DNA of 64,000 nt from Glycocaulis abyssi (GCF_041429775.1 NZ_CP163421.1:186001-250000), one strand, 5' to 3'. Shown: positions 27,844 to 35,828, counted from the first letter of the stretch. The notes: generated from the sequence alone by a model not told the origin. Translations and numbers: made by a program.

Positions 27844-29148
27844 TTACTCTGTGTAGCGGCCCGGCCGCATCATGCGCCACAGCGCGAACAGGCCGGCAAG
27901 TCCCGATACCACGGCGATATAGCCAAAGGCGGCCTGCAGGGGCAGGGTGAGCAGGGCAATGGCAAACAGGGTGAACTGGCCAAGGCTGGCCGTGGCGGCG
28001 TTCATAATGCCGCCCGCAGCCAGGATGCGCCCGCGCACTTCCGGCTTGGCCCGCCTCTGCGCCATGGCCTGCAATGGCACCACGAACAGGCCCGCACTGA
28101 CGGCAGACAGGGCCAGGGCAGCCAGAATCGGCCAGTTGTCAGGGTCAGCGAGGAAGACATCGGCACTGGCAAGGTCTGAAGGGTCAGGTTCCGGCCAGCC
28201 CAGCGTCGTCAGGGCAACGAAGCTGGGGAAGATGACAAGGCCGAACGCGCCGATGACGGTGAAGATCAGCGCGTCCTTGCCGCGTGTGAACACGCCGCAC
28301 ATTACGGCGCCCACTGCCGCCCCGACGGTGAAGAGGGCCGTGAGTGCAAGCCCTACCGTCTCGTCCCCGCCCAGTACGGCGGCGGTGAAGAGCGGCATCA
28401 GGGTGAGGACGGATGCCGCCAGCATCCAGAACCAGGCCGCGCCGAGCAGGGGGCGCAGCACGTCCGGCGCGCGAAAGGCAAAGCCCAGCACCTTCCCGGT
28501 CTGCGCGACGATGTTCCAGCTGATCTTGAGGTCCGGCGAATCGGCAGGTGCCGGCTTGTTCAGGCACATGATGAGCCAGCCCGTGACAGCAACCCCGATC
28601 AGCGTGGCCGACAAAACGAAGGCAGCGTCCTCGCGCACCACGAAGACAACCGCGAGCGCCGCACCGGCCAGAATGGCCACATTGAGCGAGCCGGAGACCA
28701 GAGCGTTGCCGGTCACCAGCTCCTTGCCCTCCAGCAGGGTTGGCAGGGCGGAGTTTCGCGCTGGCGCAAAGAAGGCCGATTGCATGCCCATGAAGAACAG
28801 CACGATCACCAGCAACAGCCCGCTATTGAGGAAGAATCCGATAGCCGCCGCGATCATCAGCAGGATTTCGACAAACTTGGTGCGCCGCATGATCCAGGCG
28901 CGGTCATACTTGTCGGCCACCTGACCGGCCACGGACGAGAACAGGAATATCGGCAGGGTCAAAGCGGTCGCGGCGATGGGCACCATCAGCTCGCGTTCCA
29001 GCCCGAATATGGTCAGGCCCTGAAACGTGGCGAGATTGACCAGCGCAAAGCGGAAAAGATTGTCGTTGAAGGCCCCCATGGCCTGAGCCACCATTAGCGG
29101 AGCAAAACGCCTCTGCACCATGAGGCGCGCGGCTACACCAAGGCTCAT
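27844..29148 (-). CDS. MFS transporter, LplT-like
   Basis: Major facilitator superfamily protein with about 12 predicted membrane helices and 434 residues. The first helix contains the QAMGAFNDNLFRFALV pattern typical of LplT, the lysophospholipid flippase, and related permeases. It is encoded 3 bp after a PlsC-type acyltransferase; in some bacteria LplT-like and acyltransferase domains are fused or paired, so a role in bringing in lysophospholipid for re-acylation is a reasonable inference. No substrate-specific residue can be read directly. Confidence 0.78.
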   Translation of the reverse strand: MSLGVAARLMVQRRFAPLMVAQAMGAFNDNLFRFALVNLATFQGLTIFGLERELMVPIAATALTLPIFLFSSVAGQVADKYDRAWIMRRTKFVEILLMIAAAIGFFLNSGLLLVIVLFFMGMQSAFFAPARNSALPTLLEGKELVTGNALVSGSLNVAILAGAALAVVFVVREDAAFVLSATLIGVAVTGWLIMCLNKPAPADSPDLKISWNIVAQTGKVLGFAFRAPDVLRPLLGAAWFWMLAASVLTLMPLFTAAVLGGDETVGLALTALFTVGAAVGAVMCGVFTRGKDALIFTVIGAFGLVIFPSFVALTTLGWPEPDPSDLASADVFLADPDNWPILAALALSAVSAGLFVVPLQAMAQRRAKPEVRGRILAAGGIMNAATASLGQFTLFAIALLTLPLQAAFGYIAVVSGLAGLFALWRMMRPGRYTE

Positions 29149-29151
29149 CTG

Positions 29152-29877
29152 CTATCCTTCCCCGTTTGCGGCGCGTATCAGCTCGGCTGTGCGCCTTTCT
29201 ATTGTTTCTTCAAGGTGGCGCATGAAGGCGTCCTTGTCTTCTCCCGGTGTTATCGGTTCGAGGAACTCCACAACCACGGTACGCGGACGCTTGATGAAGG
29301 ACTTCCTGTCCCAGGCGAGGCCAAGGCTGGTGGCAACCGGCACGACGGGGCGGTCCAGATCATGGGCCAGGTGAAACACGCCCTTCTTGTAGCGGTGCTT
29401 TTCGCCCGGTGCTGACAGATGGCCTTCGGGATAGATCAGGACGTGGCGCCTGTCGGCTTGCAGGCGCGTCATGCCCTCGTCAATGCGCGCGCGGGCCGCC
29501 GCTCCGCCTTCGTTGGACAGCACCACCGCGCCAGCCTTGTTCAGGATGAAGCCGATCAGCGGGAACTTCACCAGATGGTCACCTGCGACAAAGGCCAGCG
29601 GGCGCACGGTCGCCACCATGATGAGCGGATCACCCCAGCTTTGATGCTTGGCGGCGATCACGCTGGGGGTGCGGCTCAGATGCTGCGTGCCGCGCAGATC
29701 AATACGGATGCCCGCGACGAAGCGCATAACGAAAGCCATGGTCCGTCCGTAGCTGAAAATGCCGAAGCTGAGCGGGCGCTTGCCGGGAAGAATTGCCAGC
29801 ACGGTGCAGATCACGCCAAAACCGATGGCAATCAGCCAGTAGGCGATTTCAAACAGCAGGCTTCGGATGAGTTTCAT
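29152..29877 (-). CDS. 1-acyl-sn-glycerol-3-phosphate acyltransferase family (PlsC-like)
   Basis: Membrane-bound acyltransferase of the LPLAT superfamily. The 241-residue protein has one or two N-terminal membrane segments (about 5-35), the catalytic HX4D motif in AAKHQSWGDPLIM (His about residue 78), and the YPEGHLSAPGEKHRYKKG block equivalent to the EGTRS motif, here with His and Leu in place of Thr and Arg. It could be the main phosphatidate-forming enzyme or a lysophospholipid reacylase; its coupling to the LplT-like gene leans towards the latter. The two genes should be one operon. Confidence 0.85.
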   Translation of the reverse strand: MKLIRSLLFEIAYWLIAIGFGVICTVLAILPGKRPLSFGIFSYGRTMAFVMRFVAGIRIDLRGTQHLSRTPSVIAAKHQSWGDPLIMVATVRPLAFVAGDHLVKFPLIGFILNKAGAVVLSNEGGAAARARIDEGMTRLQADRRHVLIYPEGHLSAPGEKHRYKKGVFHLAHDLDRPVVPVATSLGLAWDRKSFIKRPRTVVVEFLEPITPGEDKDAFMRHLEETIERRTAELIRAANGEG

Positions 29878-29948
29878 GGTTTGTGGTTCCGGGCTGTGCC
29901 GGACTCAGCCTAACGGTTCAACGCGCACACACAATGAGAGGCTCCTCC

Positions 29949-30341
29949 ATGACCCGTACCCGCATCCATACTGGCGCGCCGTGGGAGGCACGCTATGGCT
30001 ATTGCCGCGCCGTGCGGGCGGGCAACCAGGTTTTCGTGACAGGCACGGTAGCGCTCAATGCCGATGGCAGCCCTCATGCGCCGGGCGATCATGGCGCGCA
30101 AGCCGCCCGCGCTCTGGAGATCATCGAACGCGCGTTGAAAGAGGCGGGCGCGCAGATTTCCGACGTGGTGCGCACGCGCATGTTCGTGGTGGGTATGACG
30201 CCGGAAGCGCAGGACGCGATTGGCGCAGCGCACCGCGCGGTATTTGCCGATTGTCCGCCTGCCACCAGCATGATCGGAGTTGCGGCTTTCGTGGATCCCG
30301 CCTTCGTGGTGGAGATCGAGGCCGACGCGGTGGTGGAGTGA
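29949..30341 (+). CDS. Rid-family protein lacking the RidA arginine
   Basis: Trimeric chorismate-mutase-like fold protein of the RidA/YjgF/UK114 superfamily, 130 residues, start ATG 29949. RidA proper deaminates reactive enamine/imine intermediates using a conserved Arg in the (P)ARS(C/T) motif. Here the equivalent stretch reads PPATSMIGVAAF, so Thr replaces that Arg, placing the protein in one of the Rid subfamilies whose members do not show RidA activity. The rest (GNQVFVTGTVA, VVRTRMFVV, VVEIEADAVV) fits the superfamily well. Function unknown. Confidence 0.82.
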   Translation: MTRTRIHTGAPWEARYGYCRAVRAGNQVFVTGTVALNADGSPHAPGDHGAQAARALEIIERALKEAGAQISDVVRTRMFVVGMTPEAQDAIGAAHRAVFADCPPATSMIGVAAFVDPAFVVEIEADAVVE

Positions 30342-30435
30342 CCGGTTCGCGCCGTATTCAGACGATTAGCGCTTCATCAAGCATGAGCGGGCAGGGTGTG
30401 TGCTTCAGGTTTTCCAGCTGACAGGCGCGTAGCCC

Positions 30436-30915
30436 ATGAGTTTGACGGCCGAGATGCCGGCGCCCGATGCGCTCCGGGCCGCCAATATCCATCCCGAGAC
30501 CGGGCTGGCGACCGACTATCTCAACCATTTCAATGAAGTGGTGATGTTGCTCGACATGCTGCCCGGCATGCCCGATTGCGCGGAAGACGTGCTGGGCTGG
30601 GAGCCGTGCAGCTATGAGGCCCATTTCGAGCGCACCGGCTATAGCGGACGCGAGACGGTGATCGCCGCCTGGCATGCGGCGCCGCGTGCGGTGCGCGCCC
30701 ATTTCGAGACTCTGGTCTCGGCGCTGGACGACATCATTGCCGACCTGCAGGAGCGCGTGCGCGAAGGTGACCTCAGCGGCGCGGCCGAGGCTGCGCGCAG
30801 CGAGGCAGAGCCCCTGCTGGCGGCGGCGCGTGCGGCGGTCCACGGCCATGTGACGGGCGAGATTGATCCTGATCAGAATGCGGGCCAGGCGAGCGTGGAT
30901 GCCCTGTTTGGTTAG
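30436..30915 (+). CDS. Conserved hypothetical protein
   Basis: Uncharacterised 159-residue soluble protein; I do not recognise a named family. No signal peptide or membrane helix is apparent. The centre contains LNHFNEVVMLLDMLPGMPDC and a WEPCSYEAHFERTGY segment, followed by long helices (about 85-140) rich in Ala, Glu and Arg. Codon usage and GC are like its neighbours. The start ATG has only a weak ribosome-binding site. The stop codon TAG overlaps the left boundary of the MITE-like element at 30913. Confidence 0.6.
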   Translation: MSLTAEMPAPDALRAANIHPETGLATDYLNHFNEVVMLLDMLPGMPDCAEDVLGWEPCSYEAHFERTGYSGRETVIAAWHAAPRAVRAHFETLVSALDDIIADLQERVREGDLSGAAEAARSEAEPLLAAARAAVHGHVTGEIDPDQNAGQASVDALFG

Positions 30916-31248
30916 GGCCTGTCCTCATAAAGGTTTCGGGCCCCGGAGCGAACTTTGGTTCGCTCCGACTCTTTGCTTAGTGAGGCAAGCGGCTTGCAGC
31001 CGCTTGCCGGGGCGTAGCGGATTTGGTTCCTGACAAGGAGAGACGTCCGCCGTGGAGCACCCCTCCACAAGGACGGTTCGACGCCGTCGGGGGATAAATC
31101 CGCCGCGCTCCGCAGGAGTATGGCGAAAATCGCCCACTCTTGCGTCGCAGTCCCTCGAAAGGGGAATGCCCTTCCATCGGGCCTGCTCCTGATATTGATC
31201 GATTTTCGCGCATATCACGCTCCAAATCCTTTATGAGGACAGGCCCTA
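30913..31248. mobile_element. MITE-like non-autonomous element with TA duplication
   Basis: A 332-bp unit (30915-31246) is bounded by perfect 19-bp terminal inverted repeats, GGGCCTGTCCTCATAAAGG on the left and its exact complement on the right, and flanked by a TA dinucleotide on both sides that looks like target duplication. No transposase is encoded; the longest reading frame inside (82 codons, minus) has no recognisable motif. Two further perfect hairpins lie inside: 10-bp arms at 30944-30953/30958-30967 and at 30984-30993/30999-31008. TA duplication fits IS630/Tc1-mariner relatives or the IS427-type branch of IS5; which one cannot be decided here. Confidence 0.85.
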
Positions 31249-32622
31249 GGCTCGGGAGTGACGCTGGGCTGCCATGCCGGCCAGCCCCACGAGTACATAA
31301 CCCGCCAGTGCGGCGAGGATCGAGAACAGGAAGGCGCCGGGTATCTCGAATACGAAATCACCCAGCCAGATGGCCACCAGCCCGCTGGCAAGGGCGGCAA
31401 GCGCCGACCATTCACCGCCAAACCGGCTGCGTATCCCTATCAGCAGGGAGACCAGCAGGCCCGCCGATCCCAGCGAGGAGGCCAGTTCCACCAGCCCGTA
31501 AATCGTCTCGCCCGTGGTAGCGACAACGTAGGCCATCACGCCCGCCACGACTGTAAAGCCGCGCGCGGCCAGCAGCTTTTCTTCTGGCGAGGCTTTGGTG
31601 CGCACCCGGCTGTAAAGATTTTCCGTTGCCAGGCCGGAGACGGCCAGAAGCGCGGAATCCACCGTCGATAGCACGGCAGAGAACAGCGCGCCGGCAAACA
31701 CCACAAAGAGGGCGCTGGGCAGAAGGTCCATGGCAAGGTTGGGCAGGAAAAGATCGCCTGCTTCGGGATCAAAGCCGAGGCCGGGGCCGACAAGCCCGAA
31801 CAGGACCGGGAAGAAGCCCACAACGAGATAGAGCCCGCCCGCCATCAGCCCGCCGCGCACGGCGATCTTTGCTGACTTTGAGCCGAGGAAGCGCGCAATC
31901 ATCTCCTGCGCCACGATGGAGCCGAGAATCGGAATGGCGAAGGCATCAAGGCGCTCCAGCCAGCTTTCACCCGGCGCGATGAGGACAAGCTGTGACGGGT
32001 CGATCAGCGCCATGGCTTCGTCAAAGCCGCCGGCACGCCCGAACAGAGCGAAGGTGAGAACGATGAGGCCAACCAGCACGATCGCGCTCTGGAGAATGTC
32101 GGTCACCACATCGCCCAGCAGGCCGCCCAGCAGCGTGTAGCAGATGACGAGCAGGCTCGCCCCCACCAGCGCCCATTCCACCGGCAAATCGCTGGCCACC
32201 GCAATGATGGAGGCCAGCGCCAGCAATTGCGCGGCCGCCCAGATGATGGAGGTGGGGATGGAGACGCAGGCAGAGGCGATTTCCGCGCGCGGACCGAACC
32301 GGTCCCGGAAGAAATCAGCCAGCGTCAGATAGCCTTTTGCGCGCAACTGCCCGGCCACGAACAGTGCCGCCACGATCAGGCAGATGGCATAGCCCACAGG
32401 CTCTGCGCGCGCGCCGCCCAGCCCCTCATCGGCGATGGTGGCGGTGGAGCCCATAATGGTCTCGCCGCCAAACCAGGTGGCAAATACCGAAATGCCCACC
32501 GCCCAGAAGCCCAGCCTGCGGCCCGCCACCAGATAGTCGGTATGCGTGCTCATCCTGCGCGATGCCCACAGGGCAATGCCAAGCTGGATCACGATGTAGA
32601 GGATGAGCGCGGCGAGAATCAT
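31246..32622 (-). CDS. Sodium:solute symporter family transporter
   Basis: Member of the SSS family (proline/pantothenate/sugar symporters), 458 residues, with about 13 predicted membrane helices. Family marks include the first-helix stretch LGFWAVGISVFATWFGGETIMG and the GALFSAVLSTVDSALLAVSGLATENLY block with the Ser/Thr residues of a sodium site. The substrate cannot be assigned. The stop codon TAG is formed by the duplicated TA and the first base of the adjacent mobile element; reconstructing the empty site gives TAA at the same place, so the protein end is unaffected. Confidence 0.85.
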   Translation of the reverse strand: MILAALILYIVIQLGIALWASRRMSTHTDYLVAGRRLGFWAVGISVFATWFGGETIMGSTATIADEGLGGARAEPVGYAICLIVAALFVAGQLRAKGYLTLADFFRDRFGPRAEIASACVSIPTSIIWAAAQLLALASIIAVASDLPVEWALVGASLLVICYTLLGGLLGDVVTDILQSAIVLVGLIVLTFALFGRAGGFDEAMALIDPSQLVLIAPGESWLERLDAFAIPILGSIVAQEMIARFLGSKSAKIAVRGGLMAGGLYLVVGFFPVLFGLVGPGLGFDPEAGDLFLPNLAMDLLPSALFVVFAGALFSAVLSTVDSALLAVSGLATENLYSRVRTKASPEEKLLAARGFTVVAGVMAYVVATTGETIYGLVELASSLGSAGLLVSLLIGIRSRFGGEWSALAALASGLVAIWLGDFVFEIPGAFLFSILAALAGYVLVGLAGMAAQRHSRA

Positions 32623-32667
32623 GGGCGTCCCCCGAAGCCTGTCTGCACCTTGCAGATCAGCTCCGCA

Positions 32668-34326
32668 CTAGACCGCCAGCCGTCCGCGCTCAATCAGTTT
32701 TTCGGTGTCGATCTGTCCGTGGCCCGCGCCCAGCGTGGTCGACTGGCTGGCAATGCGCCGGGCGAGGAAGGCGTCTGATGCCGCATCGAGCCCCGCATCC
32801 ATCAGGGCAAGGGCTGAGAGAGCCAGCGCCGCCTCCTCGCTGAACCGGCGCGCATCGGCCTCCCCGATACCGCCCGCCAGTGACGCCTCTATGCGGCCAA
32901 TGAGGGCATCGAGCGCCGCGTTCTGCCCCTTGCCACGTGCCATATAGGCCAGCAGCGCCTCGCGGCTCTCAGGGTCGCGGGAAAGGGCGCGCAGCGTATC
33001 AAGGGCGATGACATTGCCGGAGCCCTCCCAGATGGCGTTGAGCGGGCTCTGGCGGAACATGCGGGGCAGGGGCGATTCTTCCACAAAGCCCGCCCCGCCA
33101 TGGGCCTCCATCGCCTCATAGACGAGGTAGGGCGCGCGCTTGCAGATCCAGTATTTGGCGATGGGGGTGAGGATGCGAGCCAGCGCTGCCTCGTTCGGAT
33201 CGCTGGCCATCGTGTCGAAGGCGTGCGCCACGCGAAAAGCCAGCGCCATCGCCGCTTCGGCTTCCATGACGAGCTCTGCCAGCACTTCGCGCATCAGGGG
33301 CTGGTCGATCAGGCGGCGCTGGAAGGCGGCGCGCCGGTCAGCGTGCCAGATGGCGTGAAAGCTCGCGGTACGAATGAGGCCCGCTGACCCTGCCAGGCAG
33401 TCAAGGCGCGTGTGGTTGACCATGTCGATAATGGTGCGAACCCCGCGTCCCGGCTCGCCTACGCGGCGCGCATAAGCGCCGTGATATTCGATCTCGGAGG
33501 AGGCGTTGGAACGGTCGCCGAGCTTGTCCTTCAGGCGCTGTATCTCGATGGCATTGCGTGTGCCGTCCGGGCGCCAGCGCGGCACCAGGAAGCAGGAAAG
33601 GGCAGCGCTTTCGCCCTCGCCCTCATAGGCAAGGGTGAGGAAGCCATCGCTCATGGGCGCCGAGCAGAACCATTTATGCCCCGTAAGCTCCACCTCGTCC
33701 CCGCCAATGCTGACCGCTCGGGTCTCGTTGGCGCGCACATCCGATCCGCCCTGCTTTTCGGTCATCGCCATGCCGATGGTCAGGCCGGTCTTCTCTGCCA
33801 TCGGCTTCATGGCCGGGTCATAGGCGCTGGCGGTTGCGCCCCTGATCCAGTCGCCCGCCCAGCCGGCATGGCGCAGGGCGGGCACGCAGGCATAGGTCAT
33901 CGACATCGGGCAGCACACGCCCGCATCGGTATGGCCCATCAGCATCAGCAGGGCCGAATGCAGCGTATGCGGCGCGGTGTCTGTGGTCCACGCCGCTGCC
34001 GAGACACCCGCCTCCAGCCCGGCGCGCATCAGCTGGTGATAGGCGGGGTGGAACTCCACCTCGTCAATGCGGTGGCCAAAGCGGTCAAAGGGTTTGAATT
34101 TCGGCGGGTTTTCATTCGCCTGCCGCCCCCATTCCTGCACCTCGGCTGAACCCACGCGCGCGCCGAAGGCCGAGAGATGGTCCTGGTGGGCATCGCCGCC
34201 ATTGCGGCTGACGGCATCTCTCAGCACGCGGTCGGCGCTGAACAGATTGATCCCGCTCAACGGTTCGGACTGGTTGAAAACATTATGGGTGCGCAACTCG
34301 CTGCGCGGCGCGTGGGGCTGTGTCAT
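32668..34326 (-). CDS. Acyl-CoA dehydrogenase, AidB-like
   Basis: FAD-dependent acyl-CoA dehydrogenase superfamily member related to AidB, the E. coli alkylation-response flavoprotein. I use ATG 34326, giving 552 residues, close to AidB length; the upstream extension runs into repeats. The N-terminal THNVFNQSEPLSGINLFSADRVLRDAV region is typical of AidB, as are MAMTEKQGGSDVRAN, the flavin-contacting GHKWFCSAPMSDGFL, and the SGNVIALDTLRAL segment. The C-terminal domain may bind DNA in AidB, but this cannot be verified here. A catabolic isovaleryl-type enzyme remains possible. Confidence 0.85.
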   Translation of the reverse strand: MTQPHAPRSELRTHNVFNQSEPLSGINLFSADRVLRDAVSRNGGDAHQDHLSAFGARVGSAEVQEWGRQANENPPKFKPFDRFGHRIDEVEFHPAYHQLMRAGLEAGVSAAAWTTDTAPHTLHSALLMLMGHTDAGVCCPMSMTYACVPALRHAGWAGDWIRGATASAYDPAMKPMAEKTGLTIGMAMTEKQGGSDVRANETRAVSIGGDEVELTGHKWFCSAPMSDGFLTLAYEGEGESAALSCFLVPRWRPDGTRNAIEIQRLKDKLGDRSNASSEIEYHGAYARRVGEPGRGVRTIIDMVNHTRLDCLAGSAGLIRTASFHAIWHADRRAAFQRRLIDQPLMREVLAELVMEAEAAMALAFRVAHAFDTMASDPNEAALARILTPIAKYWICKRAPYLVYEAMEAHGGAGFVEESPLPRMFRQSPLNAIWEGSGNVIALDTLRALSRDPESREALLAYMARGKGQNAALDALIGRIEASLAGGIGEADARRFSEEAALALSALALMDAGLDAASDAFLARRIASQSTTLGAGHGQIDTEKLIERGRLAV

Positions 34327-34370
34327 GGCTTCAGTTTTGCGCGAGGGAGGGGTTGGCGTAAAGCGGGGAG

Positions 34371-34483
34371 GCGCTTTTCCCTGATCCTTCGAGACGTTCG
34401 CTTCGCTCACCCTCAGGATGAGGGAAAAGCGCAACCACACCCTCATCCTGAGGAGGCCGGAGGCCGCCTCGAAGGACGAGGGT
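34371..34483. repeat. REP-like palindromes in tandem, copies B1 and B2
   Basis: Two palindromes lie side by side in the intergenic gap. B1 (34371-34432) has 18-bp arms GCGCTTTTCCCTGATCCT and AGGATGAGGGAAAAGCGC differing at one position, around CGAGACGTTCGCTTCGCTCACC. B2 (34439-34483) has arms ACCCTCATCCTGAGGAGGCC and GGCCGCCTCGAAGGACGAGGGT. The core words TCCTTCGAGACG and CCTCAGGATGAGGG recur at 18591-18644. The element lies between the rlmB stop and the aidB start and may terminate rlmB transcription. Confidence 0.8.
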
Positions 34484-34488
34484 GTAGA

Positions 34489-35346
34489 TCACGCCGGGTT
34501 GATCCTGGGATCGTGCCGCGATGCTTCATAGAGCGCGACCGCTGCGGCATTGGACACGTTCAGGCTCTCTGCCTTCGGTCCCATCGGGATGCGCGCCAGC
34601 ACATCGCAATGATCGGCCACGCGCGGGCGCAGCCCCTTGTCTTCCGATCCCAGCACCAGAACCAGGCCTGTCGTGCGGCCCATCGTGTCAGCGCCGGTCT
34701 GCACGGCGGCTGCGAGCGCCATGTCCGCTTCGCCCGCCAGCCCGATTACGAAGCGTCCCTCATCGCGGAAGCTTTTGAGCGTATCGGCGATATTGGTGAC
34801 TTCCACATGGCCGACTTTCTCCGCGCACCCGACCGCGCTCTTGCAGACGGTGCCGAAGATCGGCGGAGACTTGCGGTCCTGCATGATGATGGCGCGCGCA
34901 CCAAAAGCGGCCGCCGAGCGGAAAATCGCGCCGACATTGTGCGGATCGGTGATCTGGTCAAGCACCACAAGAAGCCCGTGGGTCGGGTCCAGAACGCCCT
35001 GTACGGGCTCGGCGTCCAGCGCTTTGGCCTTCAGTGCGAAACCCTGATGTACGGCGGTGTCCGGCAGGCGTGCGCTGATGTCAGCCGGGTCCTCGATCTT
35101 TGCCTCGATGCGTGCGCGCATCGCCTCGTCGAGATCTTTCACGCTATTGCGCGTGACATGCAGCGATAGCGGCGTGCGTCTGGGGTTGGCAAGGGCTGCC
35201 AGTACTGCATGGCGGCCCCATATCCACCCCTCGCCGGGGGGCAAGGCATCGCCGCGCTGTCGGGCGGGTTTGCGCCCCTGCCCGCGGGTCTGTGCACGGG
35301 CGTGTGCGAAAGCCGGTTTCGAGGTGTTGCGCTGGTCAGGGGCCAT
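34489..35346 (-). CDS. rlmB: 23S rRNA 2'-O-methyltransferase, RlmB/TrmH (SPOUT) family
   Basis: SPOUT-fold methyltransferase that modifies ribose 2'-OH groups; in RlmB the target is G2251 of 23S rRNA. The 285-residue protein has a basic N-terminal tail, a substrate-binding domain starting WIWGRHAVLAALAN, and the three SPOUT motifs: QITDPHNVGAIFRSA, LVLGSEDKGLRPRV and the trefoil-knot SLNVSNAAAVALYEASR. RlmB is the best match, but related TrmH-family enzymes cannot be excluded. Its start codon overlaps the tRNA-Tyr promoter region on the other strand. Confidence 0.88.
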   Translation of the reverse strand: MAPDQRNTSKPAFAHARAQTRGQGRKPARQRGDALPPGEGWIWGRHAVLAALANPRRTPLSLHVTRNSVKDLDEAMRARIEAKIEDPADISARLPDTAVHQGFALKAKALDAEPVQGVLDPTHGLLVVLDQITDPHNVGAIFRSAAAFGARAIIMQDRKSPPIFGTVCKSAVGCAEKVGHVEVTNIADTLKSFRDEGRFVIGLAGEADMALAAAVQTGADTMGRTTGLVLVLGSEDKGLRPRVADHCDVLARIPMGPKAESLNVSNAAAVALYEASRHDPRINPA

Positions 35347-35355
35347 AAGTATAAG
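35327..35355 (+). promoter_or_regulatory. Sigma-70-type promoter for the tRNA-Tyr unit
   Basis: TTGCGC (35327-35332), a 17-bp spacer, and TATAAG (35350-35355) form a strong housekeeping-like promoter pointing towards tRNA-Tyr at 35473. The -35 box lies inside the first codons of rlmB on the opposite strand. Just downstream is the short palindrome ACGAGGC-A-GCCTCGT (35371-35385). Confidence 0.65.
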
Positions 35356-35472
35356 TCGCGTCCCGGCTTTACGAGGCAGCCTCGTTAGGACGCCCGGCGC
35401 ATCCGCGCAAGAGCGTTTCTGACAAGGCCCAATCGCAAGGCCCGGCCGGTCCGCCCGGATAGCTGGCGACCC

Positions 35473-35558
35473 GGAGGGGTGGGAGAGTGGTTAAATCCAG
35501 CAGACTGTAAATCTGCCCGCGCAAGCGTACGCTGGTTCGAATCCAGCCCCCTCCACCA
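35473..35558 (+). tRNA. tRNA-Tyr (GTA)
   Basis: Class II tRNA with a long variable arm. Acceptor GGAGGGG (35473-35479) pairs with CCCCTCC (35548-35554), discriminator A and an encoded CCA end follow. The anticodon is GTA at 35507-35509 in the loop of the CAGA/TCTG stem; the T arm is GCTGG-TTCGAAT-CCAGC. It is followed by tRNA-Gly and tuf, matching the E. coli tyrU-glyT-thrT-tufB order except that no tRNA-Thr is present. Confidence 0.97.
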
Positions 35559-35675
35559 GCCTTGGCCGCCGCGAAGCGGGCTCTGGCTGGACAGGCCACA
35601 GGCACGATCCGCGGGATTTTCTCTCGCCTTTGCTCTGGCCTGCCGCTAGCATTGCTGAAGCGTAGCGCGCCAGGC

Positions 35676-35749
35676 GCGGGTGTAATTCAATGGTAGAATG
35701 TCAGCCTTCCAAGCTGAATATGTCGGTTCGATCCCGTCCACCCGCTCCA
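35676..35749 (+). tRNA. tRNA-Gly (TCC)
   Basis: 74-nt tRNA including encoded CCA. Acceptor GCGGGTG (35676-35682) pairs with CACCCGC (35739-35745), followed by discriminator T and CCA. The anticodon stem TCAGC/GCTGA encloses CTTCCAA with anticodon TCC at 35708-35710. The T arm contains GGTTCGATCC. It lies 117 bp after tRNA-Tyr. Confidence 0.96.
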
Positions 35750-35799
35750 CCTTCCGCTTCCTGCCCTGAACCTCTTTCATGCCGAGGCGCGCAAACCCC

Positions 35800-35828
35800 T
35801 TGCCATAGCCCGATCCGGACGCTATCCC
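35800..35828 (+). promoter_or_regulatory. Possible sigma-70-type promoter for tuf copy 1
   Basis: TTGCCA (35800-35805), 17 bp, TATCCC (35823-35828), located 71 bp before the tuf start. The -10 matches consensus only in its first half. tuf could also be read from the tRNA promoter further upstream. Confidence 0.45.

Noticed and set aside
30984-31008. Internal hairpin of the MITE as a terminator
   Set aside because: Stem is perfect but no T-tract follows on either strand; listed only as part of the element.
30977-31225. 82-codon frame inside the MITE-like element
   Set aside because: No similarity to transposases or other proteins that I can recognise, and it runs through both internal hairpins.
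35369-35605. Small minus-strand frame with GGGWIRTSVRLRG over tRNA-Tyr
   Set aside because: This is the well-known spurious translation of the complement of a tRNA gene; a similar one (ARTPGLRFWRPP) covers tRNA-Trp.
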